A stretch of 64,000 bases of DNA from an uncultured Lentisphaerota bacterium (GTDB taxonomy: Bacteria; Verrucomicrobiota; Lentisphaeria; Oligosphaerales; CAITYL01), in the NCBI GenBank assembly GCA_903921725.1, contig CAIXRA010000006.1, positions 115,588 to 179,587 of the forward strand, given 5' to 3'. Under the pieces are notes generated by a model, which was not told the DNA's origin, ran no database searches, and saw only the letters and a list, made by a program, of their open reading frames with translations. The number at the start of each line of letters is the position of its first letter. Position 1 is the first letter of the stretch. Positions 1 to 8,489 of the stretch are shown in pieces. A program made the translations under genes and the position numbers.

Positions 1-77
1 ACATTCCCCGTTTTTCCCGTTCCCTTCTGCCTTCTGCGCTCTGCATTCTTCGTTCTGCTTTCCCCAAGGATTCCCCT

Positions 78-2171
78 ATGTCGATTGAAATTTCAGGCGA
101 GACCTGCCGGGATGCGGAGGCGCTTTCCCGGCTTGAATGGCTGGAAACCGACGGGCTCGGCGGCTACGCGTCGAGCACCGTGCTCACCAGCCACACACGG
201 AAGTACCACGGGCTGCTCGTGGCCAACCTGCCGGCACCCGCCGCCGGACGGCATGTCCTGCTCTCGAAGTACGAGGAGTCGCTGCTCACGCCAAGCGGCG
301 AACGGTTCCTGACCTGCCACCATTACCCGGGCGTGCTCTTCCCCACGCCGCCCGCGTTGCCGGCCGGCTTCACGCTCGACGACGCGCCGGCCTGGGACTA
401 CCACCTCGAGAACGGCATCGCCATCCGCCGCGAAATCCTCATGCCCCAGGGCCGCGCCAGCACCCTGGTCCGCTACCTCCTGACCGGCACGGACCAGCCC
501 CTCGTCCTGCGCCTCAAGCCGCTCCTCGCCTACCGCCGCAACCACTCGCTGGGGCGCGCCTACGACGGCATCCGCCGCGACCTCGCCGTCTTCGAGAACG
601 GATTCTCCGTCGAACCGTGCGCCGGGATGCCGCCGCTGTTCATCCAGTGGCCCCCCGGTGCGGACGCCTCCCTGCGCCCGGAAAACGGCTGGTTCCGCAA
701 CTTTGAATACCACGAGGAGCGCCGCCGCGGCTTCGACTTCCAGGAAGACCTTTTCCTGCCGGCCGTCATCGAGATCACGCTGCATCCCGGCCGGCCGCTC
801 GTCGTCGCCGCGGGGACGACGCCGCTCGCCGAACCGCCCGAGGAATGCTGGAACGCCGAGACGGCGCGCCGCGAGGAGGAGCGCCGCGAAAACCTGCGCC
901 TCATCCGCGGCCGCACATCGAACCTCTCCGACATCGAGACGGCGGAACGCCTCTTCCGCGCCGCCGCCCAGCTCGCCGTCCGCCTCCCCTCCGGCCGCCC
1001 CGCCCTCCTCGCCGGCTACCACTGGTTCGAGGACTGGGGCCGCGACACGATGATCGCCCTTCCCGGCACGATGTTCCTCACCGGCCGCCTCGAGGCCGGC
1101 CTCGCCATCCTCCAGGCGTTCAGCCGGCTGGAGAAGGACGGACTCCTGCCGAACTTCATCAACCCCGACGGCACCGCCTCCTACAATTCCGTGGACGCCT
1201 CCCTCTGGTTCTTCCACACCGTCCAGCAGTACCTCCAGGCCGGCGGCGAAATCCACCACGTCCGCACCGAACTCTGGCCCGTCATGCGCCGCATCGTCGC
1301 CGCCTACGCCAGCGGCCTCGACAACCCGCCGGTGCGCATGGTCGGCAACGGCCTCCTGAACGCCGGCACCCCCGACACCCAGCTCACCTGGATGGACGCG
1401 AAGGTGGATGGCCGCCCCGTCACCCCGCGCTGGGGGCTCACCGTCGAGATCAACGCCCTCTGGTACAACGCCCTCCGATTCTGCGAGGAACTGGCCGCAA
1501 CGTTCGGCGACGGGGAGTTCTCCCTGCCCGTCGCGCCGGAAACGCTCGCCCAGAGCTTCCGCGACACCTTCTGGCTCCCCGCCGAGCACTACCTCGCCGA
1601 CTGCGTCAACACCGGCGGCGTCAACCGCGACCTGCGCCCGAACCAGATCTTCGCGGCCGCCCTGCCCCACTCGCCGCTCACGCCGCAGCAGGCCGGAGCC
1701 GTCGTCGCCGCCGTCCAGGAAAAGCTGCTGACCCCGTGCGGACTCCGCACGCTCGCGCCGGACGCCCCCGCCTACCGCCCGCGCTACGAGGGCGACGGCC
1801 GCACGCGTGACGCCGCCTACCACCAGGGCACGGTCTGGCCGTGGCTCTTCGGCCCGTTCGCCGCCGCCTACCTCAAGGTCACGCCGGGCACGCCCGGCGC
1901 CCTCGCCCGCCTCCGCGAATGGATGGGCGCCTGGCCGCATCAGCTCGCCGAAGCGGGGCTCGGCTCCCTTTCCGAAGTCGCCGACGCCGAACCGCCCCAC
2001 CGCCCCAACGGCTGCATCTCGCAGGCCTGGAGCGTCGGCGAACTCCTGCGCGCCTACCACCTGCTATGGGACGCCGAAGCCGCCGCCCGCAGGAAGAAAA
2101 AAGCCGCCCCCCGCACCGCCGCCAAACCGCGCACCCCGCGCAAACCGAAACAGCTCCTGCTCTCGCTGTAA
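78..2171 (+). CDS. Glycogen debranching enzyme / amylo-alpha-1,6-glucosidase (bacterial-archaeal type)
   Basis: N-term WLETDGLGGYASSTVLTSHTRKYHGLLVA and C-term GDE catalytic region (YHWFEDWGRDTMIALPG, GTVWPWLFGPF) typical of the family. Confidence 0.93.
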   Translation: MSIEISGETCRDAEALSRLEWLETDGLGGYASSTVLTSHTRKYHGLLVANLPAPAAGRHVLLSKYEESLLTPSGERFLTCHHYPGVLFPTPPALPAGFTLDDAPAWDYHLENGIAIRREILMPQGRASTLVRYLLTGTDQPLVLRLKPLLAYRRNHSLGRAYDGIRRDLAVFENGFSVEPCAGMPPLFIQWPPGADASLRPENGWFRNFEYHEERRRGFDFQEDLFLPAVIEITLHPGRPLVVAAGTTPLAEPPEECWNAETARREEERRENLRLIRGRTSNLSDIETAERLFRAAAQLAVRLPSGRPALLAGYHWFEDWGRDTMIALPGTMFLTGRLEAGLAILQAFSRLEKDGLLPNFINPDGTASYNSVDASLWFFHTVQQYLQAGGEIHHVRTELWPVMRRIVAAYASGLDNPPVRMVGNGLLNAGTPDTQLTWMDAKVDGRPVTPRWGLTVEINALWYNALRFCEELAATFGDGEFSLPVAPETLAQSFRDTFWLPAEHYLADCVNTGGVNRDLRPNQIFAAALPHSPLTPQQAGAVVAAVQEKLLTPCGLRTLAPDAPAYRPRYEGDGRTRDAAYHQGTVWPWLFGPFAAAYLKVTPGTPGALARLREWMGAWPHQLAEAGLGSLSEVADAEPPHRPNGCISQAWSVGELLRAYHLLWDAEAAARRKKKAAPRTAAKPRTPRKPKQLLLSL

Positions 2172-2186
2172 GAGCGGGCACAAAAC

Positions 2187-2273
2187 CTCGCGCGGAGGCG
2201 CGGAGGCGCAGAGACGGCCAAAGCTGGATTTTTCGGCACGCACATTCTCCGCACCTCTGCGCCTCTGCGCGAG
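2187..2273. repeat. Two inverted copies of dispersed repeat module A (CTCTGCGCCTCTGCGCGAG)
   Basis: 2187-2213 CTCGCGCGGAGGCGCGGAGGCGCAGAG and 2255-2273 CTCTGCGCCTCTGCGCGAG, opposite orientation, between two CDSs. Confidence 0.8.
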
Positions 2274-2341
2274 AAAAGCATGCGGCTTCCGGCTTTTTCC
2301 GCGGCGGCACCGTATATTCCCCGTATCCGGAGGATTCCAGC

Positions 2342-3994
2342 ATGAAACTTGTTTCGGTTGCGGCGATGCGGAAGCTTGAGGCGGGCGCGATGCGCGCCGG
2401 GGTCTCCGGCGAGGAGATGATGCGCCGCGCGGGGATCGGGGCCGCGGAGCTGGCGGCGGAGTTCGTCGGCCGGCGGTTCGCGCCGGAGCACCGGCGGCGC
2501 TGGGCGGTGCTCGCGGGCAAGGGGAACAACGCGGGGGACGCCTACGTCGTCGCGGCGCATCTGGCCAAAATCTCACCGCTGCCGGTCGCGGTGTTCGCCA
2601 CGACGCCGCCGGGGGAGCTTTCCGGCGCGGCGCGCTTCCATGCGGAGCGGATGCCGTCACGCATTCCGGTGCAGGTGGTTGCGGAGCTTCCGCCGGAGGC
2701 GCTGCAGCCGGGGACGATCCTGGTGGACGGCCTGCTCGGGACGGGGCTCTCCGGCGCGCCGCGGGCACCGTTCGGACGCATCACCGCGCAGGTCAACGCC
2801 TCCGGGCTGCCGGTCGTCGCGCTCGACCTCCCCTCCGGCATGGACGCCGACAGCGGCGGGGGCGGCTGCGTCGTCACGGCCGACCTGACGGTTACGATGG
2901 GACTGCCGAAGAAGGGATTATTCAGCGAAACCGGACGGCCGCGCTGCGGCTGCATCCGCTGCGTGGAGATTGGGCTGGCGGCCAAGGCCGTCGCCGGCGC
3001 CGCCAGTTCGGGCGACGCGCTTTTCGCGGAGGATGTCCGTCCGTTCTTCCCGCGGCGGCCGGCGGAGGCGCACAAGAACCGTTTCGGGCATCTCTTGGTG
3101 GCGGCGGGTTCGGCGGACTATACCGGCGCGCCGATGCTGGCGGCGGAGGCGGGACTGCGGACCGGCTGCGGTCTGGTGACCGTCGCTGTGCCGGAGGCGG
3201 CGCGGCCGCTGATGCACGCGCCGCTCGCCGCGCTTATCGTCCGTTCCATCCCCGATGGTGGCCGCGGGTTCTTCGGCGCGGAGTCCGCTGCGCCGCTGCG
3301 CAAACTTCTGGAGAAGGCGCAGGCCGTGGTGTTCGGCCCGGGCGCGGGTGCGCATGCCGGCCTGGACCGGCCGCTGAAGGCTGTGCTGGACGCGGGAATC
3401 CCGGCGGTGATCGACGCGGACGGCCTGCGGCGGCTGGCGCGGCACCCGGAGTGGCTGGCGGCAAAAGGAAAACGGAAGAACGGAAGAACGGAAGAATTCG
3501 TGCAAGATCCGCATTCCCGTGAAAACGGAAAATCGGAAGAATTCGTGCAGGATCCGCATTCCCGTGAAAACGGAGAAACGGAAAGAATCGTGCTGACTCC
3601 GCACCCCGGGGAGATGCGGGTGCTGCTGGAGGGGTTCGGGCTGGGCGACCGTTTGGACGCGCCGCGCGCCGCGCAGGCGGAGGCGCTGGCGTGCCACACC
3701 GGTGCGTGCGTCGTGCTCAAGGGCATGGGCACCATCGTGGCCGCGCCCGGCGGGCGGGTGACGGTCAATTCCGCCGGGGGCAGCGCGCTGGCGACGGCGG
3801 GCAGCGGCGACGTGCTGGCGGGGATGATCGGCGGCCTGCTGGCGCAGGATCTGCCAGCGTGGGACGCGGCGCGGGCGGCGGTTTTCCTGCACGGCTTGGC
3901 CGCGGAACTGGCGCCCTCGGAGCGCGCGCTCGTCGCGGACGATCTTCCGGACTTGACGAAAGCCGCTTTGCGGGTTATAACATCAGCCGCCTGA
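2342..3994 (+). CDS. nnr: Bifunctional NAD(P)H-hydrate epimerase / ADP-dependent dehydratase
   Basis: YjeF_N (AGKGNNAGDAYVVAAHL) plus carbohydrate kinase-like C-domain (LTPHPGEM, GSGDVLAGMIGGLLAQ). Start taken at MKLVSVAAMRKLE rather than the longer ORF. Confidence 0.93.
   Translation: MKLVSVAAMRKLEAGAMRAGVSGEEMMRRAGIGAAELAAEFVGRRFAPEHRRRWAVLAGKGNNAGDAYVVAAHLAKISPLPVAVFATTPPGELSGAARFHAERMPSRIPVQVVAELPPEALQPGTILVDGLLGTGLSGAPRAPFGRITAQVNASGLPVVALDLPSGMDADSGGGGCVVTADLTVTMGLPKKGLFSETGRPRCGCIRCVEIGLAAKAVAGAASSGDALFAEDVRPFFPRRPAEAHKNRFGHLLVAAGSADYTGAPMLAAEAGLRTGCGLVTVAVPEAARPLMHAPLAALIVRSIPDGGRGFFGAESAAPLRKLLEKAQAVVFGPGAGAHAGLDRPLKAVLDAGIPAVIDADGLRRLARHPEWLAAKGKRKNGRTEEFVQDPHSRENGKSEEFVQDPHSRENGETERIVLTPHPGEMRVLLEGFGLGDRLDAPRAAQAEALACHTGACVVLKGMGTIVAAPGGRVTVNSAGGSALATAGSGDVLAGMIGGLLAQDLPAWDAARAAVFLHGLAAELAPSERALVADDLPDLTKAALRVITSAA
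3491..3580 (+). repeat. In-frame 45-bp tandem repeat (2 copies) inside nnr
   Basis: 3491-3535 and 3536-3580; encodes EEFVQDPHSRENGKS / EEFVQDPHSRENGET immediately before the native ERIVLTPHPGEM motif. Confidence 0.9.
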
Positions 3995-4056
3995 TTTTAG
4001 GCAGAAGGCAAACGGGGTAACGGCCGTTCCAGCGTGTCCGGCCAGAGGAGTTTCGC

Positions 4057-4764
4057 ATGTCGTTTTTCCGGGAACTGATGGACAATGGCGGGCCGGTGAT
4101 GTGGTTCATCGCCGCGTGCAGCGTGGCGGCTTTCTACATCGTGATCGAGCGGCTGCTGAGCTACCACCGGGCGCAGATTGACGTGCCCGAATTCCTCCAG
4201 GGGCTCTTCAACGTCCTACGGAAAGACAACGTGGCGGAAGCGGTCTCGCTCTGCGACGAGACCCCGGGGCCGGTCGCCCGCGTCCTGCGCGCCACCATCC
4301 TGCGCGCCGACCGCGACGAGGCCGCGCTGCGCAACGCCGTCGAGGAGGCCTGCCTTTCCGAGCTGCCGCGCCTGGAGCGCCGCCTGAAGGCGCTGGCGAC
4401 GATCGCGCACATCACGCCGCTGCTCGGGCTGCTCGGAACGGTTCTGGGGATGATCGGCGCCTTCCAGGCCATGCAGGGGGCCGGCGGCGCCTTCGTCAGC
4501 ACCGGCGTGCTGGCGGGCAACATCCGGCAGGCGCTGCTGACCACGGCCGGCGGCCTGACCGTCGCCATCCCCTGCTACACCGCGTACAACTACTTGGTCA
4601 GCCGCGTGGAGAGTCTGACGCTCGACATGCAGAAGGCGGCCAACGAGATGATCTTCTTCCTCAGCCAGCATACGGTCAGCCCAGACGCCCTGCGCAGGCT
4701 GCGGGCGATTCCGGCCGGCGGCGAGGCGTCGGAACAGGCGGACGGCGGAGCGGAGACCGAATGA
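4057..4764 (+). CDS. MotA/TolQ/ExbB proton channel family protein
   Basis: MWFIAACSVAAFYIVIERLL; LLGLLGTVLGMIGAFQAM; ALLTTAGGLTVAIPCYTAYNYLV. Confidence 0.93.
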   Translation: MSFFRELMDNGGPVMWFIAACSVAAFYIVIERLLSYHRAQIDVPEFLQGLFNVLRKDNVAEAVSLCDETPGPVARVLRATILRADRDEAALRNAVEEACLSELPRLERRLKALATIAHITPLLGLLGTVLGMIGAFQAMQGAGGAFVSTGVLAGNIRQALLTTAGGLTVAIPCYTAYNYLVSRVESLTLDMQKAANEMIFFLSQHTVSPDALRRLRAIPAGGEASEQADGGAETE

Positions 4765-5255
4765 GAATCATCCGCCCAACCGCCAGGGTGTATGCGGGAC
4801 GGCTCGACCCGGTCCCGCTCATCAACGTCGTCTTCCTACTGCTGATCTTTTTCCTCATCAGCAGTTCGCTCGTGTTCCAGCCCGGCATCCCGGTGGACCT
4901 GCCGCCGGCGGTGAACCCGAACATGAACGTCACCGACAAGCTGCTCGTCACCATCAACCGCAACGGCGTCCTCTACTTCAACGACAAGCGTGTCGAGTGG
5001 GCCGAGCTGGAGCGGGAGTTGCGGGAGCTCGTGCTGGACAGCAAGGTCGCCGCCGCCAACCGCGCGGGGACGCGCATTACCGGCATCGGGGACAAGACGG
5101 TGCGGAACCCCGCCCTCATCCTCCGCGCCGACCGCAATGTGCCCTACGACCGCATCATGCAGGTCATCTCGCTGGCCCGTTCGCTGAATCTCGGCGTGTA
5201 CATGGCCACGGCCCTCCAGACGGGCGGGCCGAAGACCCCCAAAATCATGGAATAA
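4761..5255 (+). CDS. ExbD/TolR family biopolymer transport protein
   Basis: DPVPLINVVFLLLIFFLISSSLV; overlaps the TolQ-like stop by 4 nt (ATGA). Confidence 0.9.
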   Translation: MRIIRPTARVYAGRLDPVPLINVVFLLLIFFLISSSLVFQPGIPVDLPPAVNPNMNVTDKLLVTINRNGVLYFNDKRVEWAELERELRELVLDSKVAAANRAGTRITGIGDKTVRNPALILRADRNVPYDRIMQVISLARSLNLGVYMATALQTGGPKTPKIME

Positions 5256-5524
5256 GGGTGTTGGAAGTTACTACTCTACCGTTTGTCGCAGGTGCAACGC
5301 CGCCAGCGCCAAGGAATGAGGAGGGCGCATATCGAGATATGTAACTGACGAAATGACACCGGCGATGGCGGTGTTCCACCAGCGACCCGCAGGGCGGCTC
5401 ATTTTTTCGCTCGTTTTCTGCGTTGCTCCATCGTTCCATATCTTGATATGCGCCTCAGCCGCGTCTTGAAAGCGAGCGAAATAATGGGCCGCAAACGATA
5501 GATTAGTAACTTCCAACACCCTAA
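5253..5524. mobile_element. MITE-like fold-back element, ~30-bp TIRs, TAA on both flanks
   Basis: TIR 5256-5285 GGGTGTTGGAAGTTACTACTCTACCGTTTG vs reverse complement of 5492-5521 (28/30); inner inverted pair 5324-5341 / 5437-5454 (17/18); TAA direct repeat at 5253-5255 and 5522-5524. Confidence 0.72.
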
Positions 5525-5537
5525 CCCCCGACCGCCC

Positions 5538-6350
5538 ATGCCGCTGCTGCAGCCCGTCAAATCATGGTCCCGGCGCTTCCTGTGCGAAATCGCGCTGGCG
5601 GCGGCGCTGTGCCTGCACGTGCTGGTGTTCGGCCTGCTCTACGTCCGCCCGCCGCAGGCCAGAGCCGGGGAGAAGGATGCGGCGGACGACTGCATCTCGT
5701 TCCGCGCGGACAACGGCGGCCAGTGGGAGAGGCAGCTCGCCGCCCTCTGCGACCTCCGCAATCCCGCGCTGCTGGCGGAGGCGGACCCGGCCCACGGCTT
5801 CAGCATCTTCCTGAACGAGCCGCCGCCGACCCCGGTCACGCCGCTGAACCAGCCGCCGCCCGAGCCTTCCAGACAGCCCGCGCGCTTCTATCCGGTGCAT
5901 CCCGCCGCCGAATCGCTGCCGCCGATGACGGACGCCATCGGCCGGCACTGGCCCGCCACCCTGCCCGCCGAACGGAGCCCCGTGCGGAGCGCCGCCCTGC
6001 CCGCGCGCGTCCTCTGGCGCTTCGCCGACGGCACGCCGATGGCCGCGCCGCCCGCGCCCGACGAAGAGGCCGTGCGCAAGGCCGCCGCAGACAAGGCACC
6101 CACCGGACCGGTCCGCTTCGAAATCCGGCTGGCCGCGCCGCCGCTCCAGGCACGCCTGCTCCTGGTGGATTCCTGTGGAAACGCGAAGCTGGACGAACTG
6201 GCGCTCCAGGCCCTCAACCGCCGCATGTGCCGCTGGGAACGGGCCCACGTCGCGCACCTTGCGGATCCCGACCTCCCCCGGTTCACGCCGGAAAACGGCT
6301 CCACGCAAATCATCGAGGCGGAATGGCGCCTGCTCGGGCCGCCGCCGTGA
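5538..6350 (+). CDS. Hypothetical membrane-anchored, proline-rich TonB-like protein
   Basis: N-term TM (IALAAALCLHVLVFGLLYV), proline-rich region, position after tolQ/tolR-like genes. Confidence 0.55.
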   Translation: MPLLQPVKSWSRRFLCEIALAAALCLHVLVFGLLYVRPPQARAGEKDAADDCISFRADNGGQWERQLAALCDLRNPALLAEADPAHGFSIFLNEPPPTPVTPLNQPPPEPSRQPARFYPVHPAAESLPPMTDAIGRHWPATLPAERSPVRSAALPARVLWRFADGTPMAAPPAPDEEAVRKAAADKAPTGPVRFEIRLAAPPLQARLLLVDSCGNAKLDELALQALNRRMCRWERAHVAHLADPDLPRFTPENGSTQIIEAEWRLLGPPP

Positions 6351-6388
6351 CGCGGCGAAAAACCGGCAATCCATGACGGGAAGACAGC

Positions 6389-6634
6389 ATGTGGTTCGGC
6401 ATTGAATTCAAGGACGGCTTCGTCATCTACCTGGCGGTCACGCTCGGCTGCCTGTTCGGCGCCATGCTGTTCGACGAGTACCGCCGCGAACGCCGCCAGA
6501 AGTGGAAGGTCTCGGAAGACCGCCTCGGGCGCTGCCCGGACTGCGGCCAGCCGTTCATCGCCGAACGCACGCTCACCTCGGTCCTCTGCCCCCGTTGCGG
6601 CCGCCCGTGCAGCGTCCGCAAACCCCGCGCCTGA
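6389..6634 (+). CDS. Small membrane protein with C-terminal zinc ribbon
   Basis: Hydrophobic N-term; CPDCGQPF...CPRCGRPC. Confidence 0.6.
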   Translation: MWFGIEFKDGFVIYLAVTLGCLFGAMLFDEYRRERRQKWKVSEDRLGRCPDCGQPFIAERTLTSVLCPRCGRPCSVRKPRA

Positions 6635-6658
6635 ACGGCGCCCGTTCCGTGTGCGGAC

Positions 6659-7210
6659 TCAGCGCTCCCGGGCGCGGATCAGTTCCAGGAACTCCGTGCG
6701 GGTCGCCGTGGAACTGTGGAAGCTGCCGAGCATGGCGGAGGTGACCATCTCCGAGTTCTGCTTCTCCACGCCGCGCATCATCATGCAGAGGTGCTTGGCC
6801 TCAATGACCACGCCGACGCCCTCGGCGTTGATGGAGTCCTTGACGATGCGGGCGATCTGCTGGGTCAGGCGCTCCTGCACCTGGAGCCGGCGGGCGAAGC
6901 AGTCCACGAGGCGTGCGAGCTTGCTGACGCCGAACACCCGGCCCTTGGGGATATAGCCGATGTGGCAGCGCCCGAAGAACGGCAGCATGTGGTGCTCGCA
7001 GAGGCTGTACACCTCGATGTCGCGCACGATCACCATGTGGTTGCATTCTTCGTTGAAAATCGCCTCGTTGATGATCGCCGCCGGGTCCTGCGCATAGCCG
7101 GAGCAGAGGAAGCGCATGGAGCGGTCGACGCGCTCGGGCGTGTCCCGCAACCCTTCGCGATCCGGATTCTCCCCCAGCTCCACCAGCATGTCGCGGATCA
7201 ATTTTTGCAT
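6659..7210 (-). CDS. folE: GTP cyclohydrolase I
   Basis: [50 protein letters not shown]. Confidence 0.97.
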   Translation of the reverse strand: MQKLIRDMLVELGENPDREGLRDTPERVDRSMRFLCSGYAQDPAAIINEAIFNEECNHMVIVRDIEVYSLCEHHMLPFFGRCHIGYIPKGRVFGVSKLARLVDCFARRLQVQERLTQQIARIVKDSINAEGVGVVIEAKHLCMMMRGVEKQNSEMVTSAMLGSFHSSTATRTEFLELIRARER

Positions 7211-7279
7211 ATGGAATCCATTTCCCGTTCAAGCTTCATGTGTCTGTGCATGGAACCAATATAACCCCCGCCCCGGCGT

Positions 7280-8449
7280 TCAGCGTTTCCGCGCCTTCTC
7301 CGGCAGCCGCACCAGCCGGTCCGCGGCGGCGCGCAACGTCTCCTCGCGCTTGGCGAAATGGAAGCGGACGAGGTGGCGCACCGGCTCGCGGAAGAAGCTG
7401 GAGCCGGGGACGCCGGCGACGCCGACCTCGCGGGCCATCCACTCGCAGAACGCCGTGTCGTCGGTGCAGCCGAAGCCGCTCATGTCCACCATCACATAGT
7501 AGGCGCCCGCCGGCCGGGTGTAGCTCATGCCGGCGCGGTCAAGCCCGTCCAGGAAAAGGGCGCGCTTGGCGGTGTAGGCGGCGCGCAGCCCATCGTAGTA
7601 GGAATCCGGGAACTCCAGCGCGGTGACGGCGGCGGCCTGCAGCGGCGCGGCGGCGCCGACGGTGAGGAAGTCGTGGACCTTGCGCACGACGTCCACGATT
7701 TCCGGCGCGGCGATGACGGTGCCGAGGCGCCAGCCGGTGATGGAGTAGGTCTTCGACAGCGAGCCGCAGGAGATGGTGCGCCCGAACATCCCCGGCAGCG
7801 AGGCGATGTAGGTGTGGACGTGCGGGGCGTAGACGATGTGCTCGTAGACCTCGTCGGTGATGACGAACGCGTCGAACTCCACCGCGAGATCCGCGATCAG
7901 CTGCAGCTCGCCGCGGGTGAAGACCTTGCCGGAGGGGTTGGCGGGGTTGCAGAGGATGAGCGCCTTGGGGCGGTGCTCCTCAAAGGCGCGGCGCAGTTCC
8001 GCCGGATCGAAGTCGAAGGCGGGCGGGCGCAGCGGGACATAGACCGGCACCGCGCCGGTGAGGATGGTGTCGGCCGTGTAGTTCTCGTAGAACGGCGAGA
8101 AGATGACGACCCTGTCGCCGGGGTCGCAGGCGGCCATCATCGCGGCCATCATCGCCTCGGTGCCGCCGCAGGTGACGACCACGTTGGCGTCGGGGTCCAC
8201 GGGGATTCCCATGAAGCGCGACTGCTTGCGGGCGAATGCGTTGCGGAAATCGGCCGCGCCCCAGGTGACGGCGTACTGGTGCGGCCCCCGGCGCCCGGCG
8301 ACCTCCGCGGCGGCGACCAGCTCGGCCGGCGGCTCGAAGTCGGGGAACCCCTGCGAGAGGTTGATCGCGCCGCTGGCGTTGGCGACGCGGGTCATGCGGC
8401 GGATCACGGACTCGGTGAAGAAGCGGGTGCGCTGGCTGGTGGCGGGCAT
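7280..8449 (-). CDS. PLP-dependent class I/II aminotransferase
   Basis: INLSQGFPDFEPP; NPSGKVFT; SLSKTYSITGWRLG. Start at MPATSQRTRFF. Confidence 0.92.
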   Translation of the reverse strand: MPATSQRTRFFTESVIRRMTRVANASGAINLSQGFPDFEPPAELVAAAEVAGRRGPHQYAVTWGAADFRNAFARKQSRFMGIPVDPDANVVVTCGGTEAMMAAMMAACDPGDRVVIFSPFYENYTADTILTGAVPVYVPLRPPAFDFDPAELRRAFEEHRPKALILCNPANPSGKVFTRGELQLIADLAVEFDAFVITDEVYEHIVYAPHVHTYIASLPGMFGRTISCGSLSKTYSITGWRLGTVIAAPEIVDVVRKVHDFLTVGAAAPLQAAAVTALEFPDSYYDGLRAAYTAKRALFLDGLDRAGMSYTRPAGAYYVMVDMSGFGCTDDTAFCEWMAREVGVAGVPGSSFFREPVRHLVRFHFAKREETLRAAADRLVRLPEKARKR

Positions 8450-8489
8450 GGGCGGGGCTCCTTGATAAAGCCGCCTGACGGCGGGCGGG

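Noticed and set aside
1-77. Pyrimidine-rich leader (CCGTTTTTCCCGTTCCCTTCTGCCTTCTGCGCTCTGC...) as possible repeat
   Set aside because: Resembles the dispersed repeat style but is truncated by the window start and does not match a defined module.
93-2060. 655-aa minus-strand ORF opposite the debranching enzyme
   Set aside because: High-GC shadow ORF: low-complexity composition (G, A, E, R, V-rich), no family motifs, entirely antisense to a convincing CDS.
1841-2341. N-terminal extension of the nnr ORF
   Set aside because: Upstream 167 codons are the off-frame of the debranching gene and repeat module A; the true start is at 2342.
3491-3580. EcoRI/BamHI-like GAATTC...GGATCC text suggesting vector or linker contamination
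   Set aside because: Lies in an intact reading frame, in two diverged tandem copies with chromosomal codons either side; more likely genuine repeat DNA, though read-level confirmation is advisable.
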